Origin: an uncultured Clostridia bacterium
Lineage (GTDB): Bacteria; Bacillota; Clostridia; Oscillospirales; Acutalibacteraceae
Reading direction: 5' to 3'
NCBI GenBank assembly: GCA_945926705.1
Contig: CAMEMA010000065.1
Coordinates: 1 to 5,848, forward strand
DNA length: 5,848 nt
The notes beneath the pieces are model-generated. The model ran no database searches, was not told the DNA's origin, and saw only the letters and a list, made by a program, of their open reading frames with translations. A program made the translations under genes and the position numbers. Shown here piece by piece: positions 1 to 5,848 of the stretch. The stretch's first letter is position 1; each line of letters opens with the position of its first letter.

Positions 1-64
1 TCTCGGTTCCCCGCCTGACATGGTTCACAATCATCCGTCGCATAGCACCCGCTCGGCTGTATGC
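1..64 (-). ncRNA. ffs: Signal recognition particle RNA (4.5S/small SRP type), 5' half, cut by the left window edge
   Basis: Read on the minus strand, 28 to 1 gives GTGAACCATGTCAGG followed by CGG-GGAA-CCG. This is the hallmark of SRP RNA helix 8: the GUCAGG side of the internal loop that binds the M domain of Ffh, then a GNRA-type GGAA tetraloop on a short stem. Further 5', TATGCGACGG (44-35) sits where E. coli 4.5S RNA has CCCGCAACGC. By alignment from memory with 4.5S, the RNA should begin near 60-67, and the 3' half lies left of the window. The RNA scaffolds Ffh-FtsY targeting of membrane proteins to the translocon. This stretch is clearly richer in G and C than the rest of the window, as expected for a structured RNA. 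One oddity is that the last visible bases are CCG-AGA, where the consensus expects CCG-AGC (start of AGCAGC). The exact 5' end is inferred. No strong promoter is visible; a weak pair (CTGATA 97-92, TGTGAT 73-68) is possible. Confidence 0.85.
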
Positions 65-86
65 TGAATCACATACATATCTTGTC

Positions 87-115
87 TTGATTATCAGTGT
101 TAGTGGGCTTACAAT
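87..115 (+). promoter_or_regulatory. Predicted sigma-A promoter of the yhaO-yhaN operon
   Basis: A -35-like TTGATT (87-92, 4 of 6 consensus bases) and a -10-like TACAAT (110-115, 5 of 6) are separated by exactly 17 bp. Transcription would start near 122, giving a leader of about 60 nt before the yhaO start. It is the only well-spaced hexamer pair I found in the short gap between the SRP RNA and yhaO. It lies in the same stretch that must hold the promoter of the divergent SRP RNA, so the two transcription units probably share this control region. Confidence 0.6.
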
Positions 116-169
116 TAGTATACAGTATGGATTAAAAAAATACAATAACTAAATTTTAAAAATTAAAGA

Positions 170-177
170 AGTGAGGT
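170..177 (+). promoter_or_regulatory. Ribosome binding site that decides the yhaO start
   Basis: AGTGAGGT contains GAGGT (173-177), complementary to the 3' end of 16S rRNA. It abuts the first possible TTG at 178 with no spacing, but lies 6 nt upstream of the next in-frame TTG at 184, a normal distance. This favours 184 as the true start. Confidence 0.7.
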
Positions 178-183
178 TTGACT

Positions 184-1320
184 TTGGAAATAAAATTTGC
201 ACATACTTCAGATTTTCATATAGGAGCAAAGTGTAAAGGAATAGGAAATAAGTCAGAAATCAGAAAATACGAGATTACTAATGCTTTTATAAATATATTG
301 AAAATATCTTCCAAAGAAAATATTGACATCTTGTTTATTGCCGGAGATCTATTCGATGATACAAAAGGGATTCAAGAAGAAGATATAAATATTGTAAAGA
401 AATCTCTTGGTGATGTAAATTTTAATGTCGTAATTTCTCCGGGAAATCATGATCCGTTTACTTCAGATTCACCTTATTGCTCGCAGTGGCCCAATAATGT
501 TTTCATATTCAAAGATGATAAATTAGATTTTATAGAATTTAACGATTTAAAGCTAAGAGTTTGGGGACATGCTTTCAAAAGTGCCTACGAAAGAAATCAC
601 TTGCTTAAAGATGTAAAACTTCCTCAAGATGATTTTATAAATATATGTGTTATGCATGGAAATTTATTTGACGGCAACAATAATAATGCATATGCTCCTA
701 TAACTTATGATGAAGTTAAAAACTGTTGTATGGATTATATCGCACTGGGACACATTCACAAAAAAAGCGAACCTAAATATGTAGGAAAAACATGTTATAC
801 ATATTGCGGATGTCCTGAAGCAACTGGGTTCGATGAAACAGGAGAAAAAGGATTTTACATAGGAAAAATTTCAAAAAATTTTTGTAATTTGACATTTAAA
901 TCTTGTTCCAAAAGAAACTATGAAGTATTGAATTTAGATATTACAAATTTAGAATCAGATTTCGATATAGCAGAACTGATAATAATGGAAATGAAAAAAA
1001 ATTACAAAGAAAAATATATTAATAATATTTATAAAGTTGTTTTATCGGGAGAAATTTCGGAAAATTTTTTTATTAATACTTTAAAAATAGAAACTTATCT
1101 AAACGACAGGGTATTTTTTGCATCTTTATCCGACAATACAGAAACACGTGTTGATATAGATGAACTGAAATTTAGAAATGATTTTAAAAGTATATTTATA
1201 AAAAAAATGATGTTAAAAATTGAGAATTCAAAGAATGACTACGAAAAAAATATAAATAGGCAGGCCTTAAAAATAGGGTTAAGAGCTTTTCGGGAAGAAG
1301 TGAAGTATAGTGATAATTAA
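184..1320 (+). CDS. yhaO: YhaO/SbcD/Mre11-type metallophosphoesterase (DNA repair exonuclease family)
   Basis: A calcineurin-like two-metal phosphoesterase. All five metal and catalytic motifs are visible (numbering from TTG 184, 378 aa): D10-x-H12 in HTSDFHIG, GDLFDD with D55, GNHD at 87-90, H158 in VMHGN, and GHIH at 189-192. The YhaO-type segment GCPEATGFDETGEKGF (about 209-224) follows and closes the nuclease domain. The remaining 150 residues would be the capping and partner-binding region and are poorly conserved. Family knowledge: such proteins are the nuclease subunit of SbcCD/Mre11-Rad50-like complexes that process DNA ends, hairpins or crosslinked DNA. B. subtilis YhaO pairs with YhaN. 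An earlier in-frame TTG at 178 is possible but sits directly against the Shine-Dalgarno; starting at 184 (MEIKFAHTSD) also matches the short N-terminus usual in the family. The stop codon overlaps the yhaN start by 11 nt, implying translational coupling and a joint complex. The precise substrate is not known from sequence. Confidence 0.9.
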   Translation: MEIKFAHTSDFHIGAKCKGIGNKSEIRKYEITNAFINILKISSKENIDILFIAGDLFDDTKGIQEEDINIVKKSLGDVNFNVVISPGNHDPFTSDSPYCSQWPNNVFIFKDDKLDFIEFNDLKLRVWGHAFKSAYERNHLLKDVKLPQDDFINICVMHGNLFDGNNNNAYAPITYDEVKNCCMDYIALGHIHKKSEPKYVGKTCYTYCGCPEATGFDETGEKGFYIGKISKNFCNLTFKSCSKRNYEVLNLDITNLESDFDIAELIIMEMKKNYKEKYINNIYKVVLSGEISENFFINTLKIETYLNDRVFFASLSDNTETRVDIDELKFRNDFKSIFIKKMMLKIENSKNDYEKNINRQALKIGLRAFREEVKYSDN

Positions 1321-3871
1321 AAAAATAGAAATTAATGCTTTCGGAAAACTCGAAAATATTAAAGTAAATTTGGACAAAGGAATGCACGTTTTTTATGGGC
1401 CCAATGAATCCGGCAAATCAACTTTAATGGAATTTATAAAAATAATGTTTTATACCCGATATTCAAAGGAAAGATTTAGCGCAAAAGATAAGGAACTGCG
1501 TATAAAATATTCACCTTGGTCAGGTAAAAAAATTAGTGGTTCGCTGGAATTTTTTCATATGGGTAACTTATATCGAATACAAAAAGAACTTGGATTGAAT
1601 TCTTCTGTTCATGATAAAATATCAGTAAAAAATTTATCAACGGGAGAACTTATAAATCTTGGGAAAAAACAAGAAATCGGGGAATATTTTTTTAAAATAG
1701 ATGTTAGAAGTTTTGAGAGAAGCAGTTACATAAGTAACATAGGACGTTCGAATTTTGAAGATTCTAAACACAATTCGAAAGATAGTATTGCAGATAAAAT
1801 CTTGTCCAATCTTTCTTCAACAGGTGAGGAAGATGTTTCGGAAGGAACTGCGTTAAAAAATATAGAAAATGCAATAAGAAACTTGAAATGGTTAAGGGGA
1901 AATGGTGGAAGAATATTTGATACAAAATTGATTATAAGTGAAATAAATCAAAAAATCGCAAATTTAGACTTAATAAAAAACAGTAATGATAAAATTGAAA
2001 AAAATTTTTTGGAAACAAAAAAATTGTTAGATGAGAAAAAAGCTTTGATATCTAAAATAGAAAAATTTCAAAGCTTAAAGAAAGTACATATTGCGATTGA
2101 AATTAAAAGATTATTGGATGAAAAAGATAAAATTTTAAATTTTTCGGAAATAGTAGAAAAAGATGAAATTATAGAAAAATTTAATGCTGATAGAGAAATT
2201 ATAAAGAATATTTCACTTGAGCTGGAAGAAATTAGAAAGATTAATAAAAGCTTGGAAAATGACTTTACTGATATTTCTGAAGAAGAAATAATGATATTAA
2301 AAAATTTAATTAAAGAGAGGAATGAAATAGAATACAAAAAAAGTCAATTGAATAAAATTCTAATAAATTTTAAATTTGACTCTGATTTTGATGAATTTGA
2401 AAATATAAAAAACAAACCTAACTTTAAAGATATGGAAATAGTCTCCGAGTGGTTGGAAAAAAGTAAAGGACTACGTAAAAAAATAGTCGATATAAAAAAA
2501 GACATCGAAAATAAAAAAAGTTGTCTAGAAAATACAAAAAATAATTTTAATAACTGCAACAAGAAATTTATGGCTTTATTCATTGTTCTAAATATATTGG
2601 GTTTTTCATTTAATTTCTTTTTTGGACAATCTTTTTCTATAATAGGAATATATATTTTGATTTTTCTTAACATACTTATATTCGGATTTTATTACATAAG
2701 AAAACGCAAAATTATCGGTTTAGATAAAGAAAAATTTAATCTTTTAGTTTCACAAATCAGTGAACTAGAAAGTGAAAAAACCAGCACTTTAAATGAAATT
2801 ACCCTTACACAAACAAGCTTAAAAGAAATATTTGTAAATTATGAAAATATGCTTTGTTTAAAAAATAAAGTTATAGATGATATAATTTTCGAAAAGGATT
2901 GCAATTGCATTGAAGATTACTTTATTAACTTTGAAAAATCCAAGAACAAAATAAATGCTTACAATTCCTATAAGTATAAAATCGAAAATCTAAAAAATAA
3001 AGAATCAGAGTTTATCAAAGAAATTTCAAAATACGATGAAAAAGTAACATGTATAAAAGAAGCTTTTGATTTTTTAGATAGTGTAATAGTTCTAAATAAA
3101 AAAAATAAGCTGATTGATGAAAAAATAAAAAACAAATCCGAAAATTTGGAACTGAATTTTTTAGATATGAAACTATTAAAAGCTTATATAGAAAAATTAA
3201 TTAAATATAATTCTAAAAATCCTAATATTAATATCGAAGACGTAAATGATTTAAAAACCAGATTGGATTATTTAAGCACACTTAATTTAGAGGATAAATG
3301 CATAGAGCTTCAGAAAAAAATAAAAATTCTTCCTGACAATAAAGAAAATCTTCAGAAAGAGCTAATTGGTCTCAAAGAAAAGCTTAAAAATATGGAATCC
3401 TATCTTAAAAGTCTTGAAGTAGCAAAAAGTACTTTGGAAAAAACATCTGAAGAAATAAGGAAACTGTTTAATCCTTCCATGGATTCAAGAGCGTCCGAAA
3501 TTTTTACATACTTAACCGGAGGAAAATATAAAAAAATTAATATTTTAAAAAAATATAATATATCAATTGAGCACAACATGCACAACTATAATTGCGAACA
3601 TTTTAGTAGCGGCACTATAGATCAAGCCTATTTTTCGTTGAGAGTCGCCATAGCGGAAATTATTTCAAATGGCAACTGTATACCAATTATAATGGATGAT
3701 TCTTTAATGCGATATGATAAAATCCGACTAGAAAAGATTTTAAATTTTTTAATAAATTACAAAAAAGATTCGTTTCAATCAATTATTTTTACTTGCCATG
3801 GAACTGTAGCCAAACTTGCTCAAGAAAAAGGAGCGAAAATAATATTTATGAAAGATTGGTGTTCTTATTAA
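1310..3871 (+). CDS. yhaN: YhaN/SbcC/Rad50-type coiled-coil ATPase with a central membrane hairpin
   Basis: An 853-aa split-ABC ATPase, the expected partner of YhaO. The N-terminal lobe has Walker A GPNESGKST (30-38). The C-terminal lobe has an ABC-signature-like FSSGTIDQ (765-772), Walker B IPIIMDD (791-797, second acidic residue Asp rather than Glu) and an H-loop TCH (828-830). Between the lobes lie two long Lys/Glu-rich coiled-coil arms (about 215-418 and 465-715). At the turn between them, residues 420-438 and 442-463 form two hydrophobic helices ended by RKRK, predicted to be a transmembrane hairpin. There is no CxxC zinc hook; the only close cysteine pair is C531/C533. Start: GTG at 1310, overlapping the yhaO stop. 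It gives the typical MIIKKIEINAFGKLENI N-terminus, and only weak purine-rich sequence precedes it, so translation probably depends on coupling to yhaO. Asn143 in SYISNIG may stand at the Q-loop position (uncertain). The symbol yhaN follows B. subtilis; generic annotation would be AAA-family ATPase. The end overlaps the convergent DUF5711 gene by 26 bp. Confidence 0.88.
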   Translation: MIIKKIEINAFGKLENIKVNLDKGMHVFYGPNESGKSTLMEFIKIMFYTRYSKERFSAKDKELRIKYSPWSGKKISGSLEFFHMGNLYRIQKELGLNSSVHDKISVKNLSTGELINLGKKQEIGEYFFKIDVRSFERSSYISNIGRSNFEDSKHNSKDSIADKILSNLSSTGEEDVSEGTALKNIENAIRNLKWLRGNGGRIFDTKLIISEINQKIANLDLIKNSNDKIEKNFLETKKLLDEKKALISKIEKFQSLKKVHIAIEIKRLLDEKDKILNFSEIVEKDEIIEKFNADREIIKNISLELEEIRKINKSLENDFTDISEEEIMILKNLIKERNEIEYKKSQLNKILINFKFDSDFDEFENIKNKPNFKDMEIVSEWLEKSKGLRKKIVDIKKDIENKKSCLENTKNNFNNCNKKFMALFIVLNILGFSFNFFFGQSFSIIGIYILIFLNILIFGFYYIRKRKIIGLDKEKFNLLVSQISELESEKTSTLNEITLTQTSLKEIFVNYENMLCLKNKVIDDIIFEKDCNCIEDYFINFEKSKNKINAYNSYKYKIENLKNKESEFIKEISKYDEKVTCIKEAFDFLDSVIVLNKKNKLIDEKIKNKSENLELNFLDMKLLKAYIEKLIKYNSKNPNINIEDVNDLKTRLDYLSTLNLEDKCIELQKKIKILPDNKENLQKELIGLKEKLKNMESYLKSLEVAKSTLEKTSEEIRKLFNPSMDSRASEIFTYLTGGKYKKINILKKYNISIEHNMHNYNCEHFSSGTIDQAYFSLRVAIAEIISNGNCIPIIMDDSLMRYDKIRLEKILNFLINYKKDSFQSIIFTCHGTVAKLAQEKGAKIIFMKDWCSY

Positions 3872-5123
3872 GACTAGAAAGTTTTATTTTATCCACTTTT
3901 CCGGCTCCCAATACACATGCCTGAGAATATGGTAAGAGTATGATTTTATTTTCATGATTTTTAGTTTTTACGTAACCCTCCGACTTACCGTAAAAATTAA
4001 ATAATATAATTTTATCAGAAGTAATTGCAGCGGTTTTACTTCCTCTGTGAGATATTCCCAATAAAGTTTCAGAAGTTTTTGTTTTAAATAATTCTTTACC
4101 CGCCGAATTAATCATTACTATTTCATCATTGCCGGGCTCATTCACGGATGAAGAAAAACAACAACATATACCATCATTTTTATTAAAATCATAAAATTTC
4201 AAAATTTTATTTTCATATGAGTAATTTTTAATACTTTTTGATTTTAAATTTATGAAAGAAATATATTTGTCACCGATTGCTATTATATTATTTTCTGATA
4301 TATACTCTATGTGAGTTACAGTATTATTTTCAAGTTTAAATTGAAATTTTGGCTTTTCGGATTTAAAATCCAACACGTAAATAGCTGAGTTTATATTTCC
4401 ATTTTCAGCTTCTATTCCACATAAAGAAGCTTCATTTCCGGAAGAATTTAAGGAAACGTCTGATATATAATGTTCGGAAAATGCATAAAAATATTTTTCT
4501 TTATATCTTTTATTATAAATTTTAACTTCAGCCAGATGACTTATCGAACGATTAACTATTGCATAAATACCATTATCTGAAATAGCACAAGCAATTATAT
4601 CTTTTTCACATGTACCTGAATAAAGATTTTCGGAAAGACTTTCTATTTTGAAATTTTTTCCTCCTCTGTCATAAATAATACTCCTAACATTTCCCAATTT
4701 CAGACACGGATTACTAAAGCTGTGTTTTTCATTTCGTATTATATTTCCGAAGGTGTCCATTACATTTAAAGAATTATCGCTTAAAACCATAATTTTTCCA
4801 TCAAAAATCTTAAAATTCTCAGAAGCAACTTTTTCTCCTTCGATTTGGCAGGGAAAGTTTTTCTTAAAATTTGCAAATGAACATGTTTTACCTTTAATCC
4901 ATATTAAAACATTTTCGGGATAAAGTTTAACTCTGTTTACCCAAATTATTAAAAATAAAAAGCTCAAAAAAAGAATTAAACTTATATTTTTTATATCTTT
5001 TAATAAATTTTTATTTTTTTCACTTTTATTTATAAGATTTTTAATTTTAATTATGAAGGATTTTATTGATTCTGAATATTTTTTTACTGTATTGTTATTT
5101 GTGATTATCTTTTTAAATTTCAT
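3846..5123 (-). CDS. DUF5711-family membrane-anchored beta-propeller-like protein, function unknown
   Basis: A 425-aa protein. Residues 1-45 are a Lys-rich, presumably cytoplasmic tail. Residues 46-63 (ISLILFLSFLFLIIWVN region) are a single transmembrane helix with no cleavage site or lipobox, so the remaining 360 residues should lie outside the membrane. After the helix comes VKLYPENVLIWIKG, then the conserved HSFSNP (134-139) and YDRGGK (151-156) blocks that I recognise from DUF5711 proteins of Clostridia. Beta-propeller-like blade repeats follow, for example CAISDNGIYAIV (179-190), VSLNSSGNEASLCG (223-236) and GISHRGSKTAAITSD (356-370), resembling WD40/PQQ-type blades. No catalytic motif is visible. 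Residues 320-322 are three consecutive cysteines. The ATG at 5123 is preceded by in-frame stops, so it cannot be extended; its Shine-Dalgarno is displaced (see 5132-5160). It lies 37 nt downstream of truA on the same strand, most likely one operon. The family assignment is from memory of conserved blocks; a role in envelope sensing or scaffolding would be a guess. Confidence 0.8.
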   Translation of the reverse strand: MKFKKIITNNNTVKKYSESIKSFIIKIKNLINKSEKNKNLLKDIKNISLILFLSFLFLIIWVNRVKLYPENVLIWIKGKTCSFANFKKNFPCQIEGEKVASENFKIFDGKIMVLSDNSLNVMDTFGNIIRNEKHSFSNPCLKLGNVRSIIYDRGGKNFKIESLSENLYSGTCEKDIIACAISDNGIYAIVNRSISHLAEVKIYNKRYKEKYFYAFSEHYISDVSLNSSGNEASLCGIEAENGNINSAIYVLDFKSEKPKFQFKLENNTVTHIEYISENNIIAIGDKYISFINLKSKSIKNYSYENKILKFYDFNKNDGICCCFSSSVNEPGNDEIVMINSAGKELFKTKTSETLLGISHRGSKTAAITSDKIILFNFYGKSEGYVKTKNHENKIILLPYSQACVLGAGKVDKIKLSSLNKNTNLS

Positions 5124-5131
5124 TTCCTATT

Positions 5132-5160
5132 AAAATTTACGATGTAAATTTTTCTCCTTT
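5132..5160 (-). promoter_or_regulatory. Displaced Shine-Dalgarno plus hairpin in the leader of the DUF5711 gene
   Basis: On the minus strand, AAAGGAG (5160-5154) follows the truA stop directly but is 30 nt from the ATG at 5123. No ATG, GTG or TTG lies at normal distance, and in-frame TAA and TAG exclude an N-terminal extension. The spacer holds a perfect inverted repeat: AAAATTTAC (5152-5144), loop ATC, GTAAATTTT (5140-5132). Folding it leaves 1 + 8 = 9 unpaired nt between AAAGGAG and the ATG, a workable spacing. The stem has 8 A-U pairs and one C-G pair, so its stability is modest. Alternatives are that ribosomes use the nearby AGGAA (5128-5124), that initiation is coupled to truA termination, or that the palindrome is a protein-binding site. 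It is not a terminator. Confidence 0.5.
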
Positions 5161-5848
5161 TTAGTTGTAGAATACCTTATTTAAATATAGACCTTGAGGC
5201 GGTGCCGTAGGACCTGCATTTTTTCTGTCTTGTGATTTGATTATTAAAGGAATATCTTCCGGTTTTATTTTTCCTTGTGCTACTCTGAGAAGAGTGCCGG
5301 ACATTATACGAACCATGTTATATAAAAAGCCATCCGCTCTTACTTTAAATTCTACCATATCACCATTTCTATAAACTTCAAATTCCGTAATATTTCTAAC
5401 CATATTTTTAGTTCGACGTTTGTCAAGAGTGGCAAAAGCTGTAAAATTATGTTTTCCAATAAACATTTTTGCTGTTCTATCAAGATATTTTTCATCGAGC
5501 GGATACCAATAGTGAAAAACACGATTACTAAAAAAAGGATTTCTAATCTTTTTATTCCATATTTTATATATGTATTCTTTTCCTGTACAAGAATATCTGG
5601 CATGAAAGTCTAATGGTACTTCGTAAGATTCTATTGCTGAGATGTCTGAGGGAAGAAATCTGTTAAGAGCGCTTACTATACTTTCACATTTCATGCGAGA
5701 GCAAACTTTAAAACTTACGGCATACATATTTGCATGTACTCCTGTATCTGTTCTACTGCATCCCTTTATATCAAGTTTTTGCTTCATTATTTTTTCAATA
5801 GCTTTTTGAAAAACCTCTTGTACAGTGATGGCATATTTCTGTATTTGC
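5161..5848 (-). CDS. truA: tRNA pseudouridine(38-40) synthase TruA, 5' end beyond the right window edge
   Basis: Converts uridines 38, 39 and 40 of the tRNA anticodon stem to pseudouridine in the cytoplasm. The reading frame stays open to the window edge: upstream of the internal Met at 5787 it continues as QIQKYAITVQEVFQKAIEKI, matching the usual GWQIQ...TVQ N-terminus of TruA. That Met is therefore not the start and only about 20 N-terminal residues are missing. Motifs, numbered from the Met at 5787: GCSRTDTGVHA (9-19) with catalytic Asp14 (codon 5748-5746), FHARYSCTGKEYIYKI (61-76), GKHNFTAFA (111-119), the C-terminal core DGFLYNMVRIMSGTLL (152-167), and AGPTAPPQGLYLNKVFY (191-207) at the end. 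With about 228 residues visible, the total would be near 250, normal for the family. It reads into the DUF5711 gene 37 nt downstream, whose Shine-Dalgarno starts at the base after the truA stop. The promoter lies outside the window. Confidence 0.95.
   Translation of the reverse strand, partial: QIQKYAITVQEVFQKAIEKIMKQKLDIKGCSRTDTGVHANMYAVSFKVCSRMKCESIVSALNRFLPSDISAIESYEVPLDFHARYSCTGKEYIYKIWNKKIRNPFFSNRVFHYWYPLDEKYLDRTAKMFIGKHNFTAFATLDKRRTKNMVRNITEFEVYRNGDMVEFKVRADGFLYNMVRIMSGTLLRVAQGKIKPEDIPLIIKSQDRKNAGPTAPPQGLYLNKVFYN

Noticed and set aside
1..64. tRNA, tmRNA, riboswitch or rRNA end as the GC-richer left edge
   Set aside because: No TPsiC-type loop, CCA end or rRNA motif fits, whereas GTCAGG plus GGAA tetraloop on the minus strand fits SRP RNA.
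127..135. ATG-GAT-TAA mini-ORF in the yhaO leader, in the yhaO frame
   Set aside because: Two codons only, no Shine-Dalgarno, and it begins about 5 nt after the predicted transcription start; no sign that it is translated.
2068..2673. Open frames antisense to the ATPase gene, encoding hydrophobic Ser/Ile/Phe/Leu-rich peptides
   Set aside because: Reverse complement of Lys/Glu-rich coiled-coil codons gives such residues automatically; no ribosome binding sites or recognisable domains.
2900..2908. Cys-Asn-Cys (residues 531-533 of the ATPase) as a zinc hook
   Set aside because: The spacing is CxC rather than CxxC, and it lies about 70 residues past the coil apex, which is occupied by the hydrophobic hairpin.
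5132..5152. The inverted repeat as a rho-independent terminator between truA and the DUF5711 gene
   Set aside because: The stem is almost all A-U with a 3-nt loop and no GC core; the following sequence AATAGGAA is not a U-tract in the direction of transcription.
5352..5603. Second minus-strand frame of 83 codons inside truA
   Set aside because: It overlaps fully conserved TruA motifs in the correct frame; low-complexity shadow without family resemblance.
1..5848. CRISPR array, insertion sequence, phage or anti-phage island
   Set aside because: No spaced direct repeats, transposase, integrase or terminal inverted repeats seen; the nuclease-ATPase pair fits the ordinary YhaO/YhaN class and sits among core genes with the same base composition.

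Overview
The window is strongly AT-rich and its codon use favours A/T endings (AGA for Arg, AAA for Lys, ATA for Ile). With a DUF5711 protein, a YhaO/YhaN-type nuclease pair and a small-type SRP RNA, it points to a low-GC anaerobic Firmicute of class Clostridia, probably on the Oscillospirales/Ruminococcus side. This is inferred from protein families and composition; no database search was done. Everything looks chromosomal and housekeeping. I see no phage, transposon, CRISPR or toxin-antitoxin signature.

Layout: (1) Positions 1 to about 64, minus strand, hold the 5' half of the signal recognition particle RNA (ffs), cut by the left edge. (2) About 65-183 is a divergent control region, with a good sigma-A-type promoter (TTGATT, 17 bp, TACAAT) pointing right. 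(3) 184-3871, plus strand, is a two-gene operon with an 11-nt gene overlap. It encodes a YhaO/SbcD-type metallophosphoesterase and a YhaN/SbcC/Rad50-type ATPase that carries a two-helix membrane hairpin in the middle of its coiled coil. (4) 5848 down to 3846, minus strand, is a second operon. It has truA (tRNA pseudouridine synthase, 5' end beyond the right edge) followed after 37 nt by a membrane-anchored beta-propeller-like DUF5711 protein. The two operons converge and their last coding bases overlap by 26 bp (3846-3871), leaving no intergenic terminator space.

How the genes work together: YhaO supplies the nuclease active site and YhaN the ATPase clamp of an SbcCD/Mre11-Rad50-like complex, here probably tethered to the membrane. 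truA and the DUF5711 gene appear co-transcribed but have no evident shared pathway. The most unusual local signal is the start region of the DUF5711 gene. A strong Shine-Dalgarno (AAAGGAG) lies 30 nt from the ATG, much too far, but a perfect 9-bp inverted repeat fills the spacer and would shorten the distance to 9 nt when folded. I found no clearly new multi-gene system; the window is mostly ordinary core genome with a few details worth checking.
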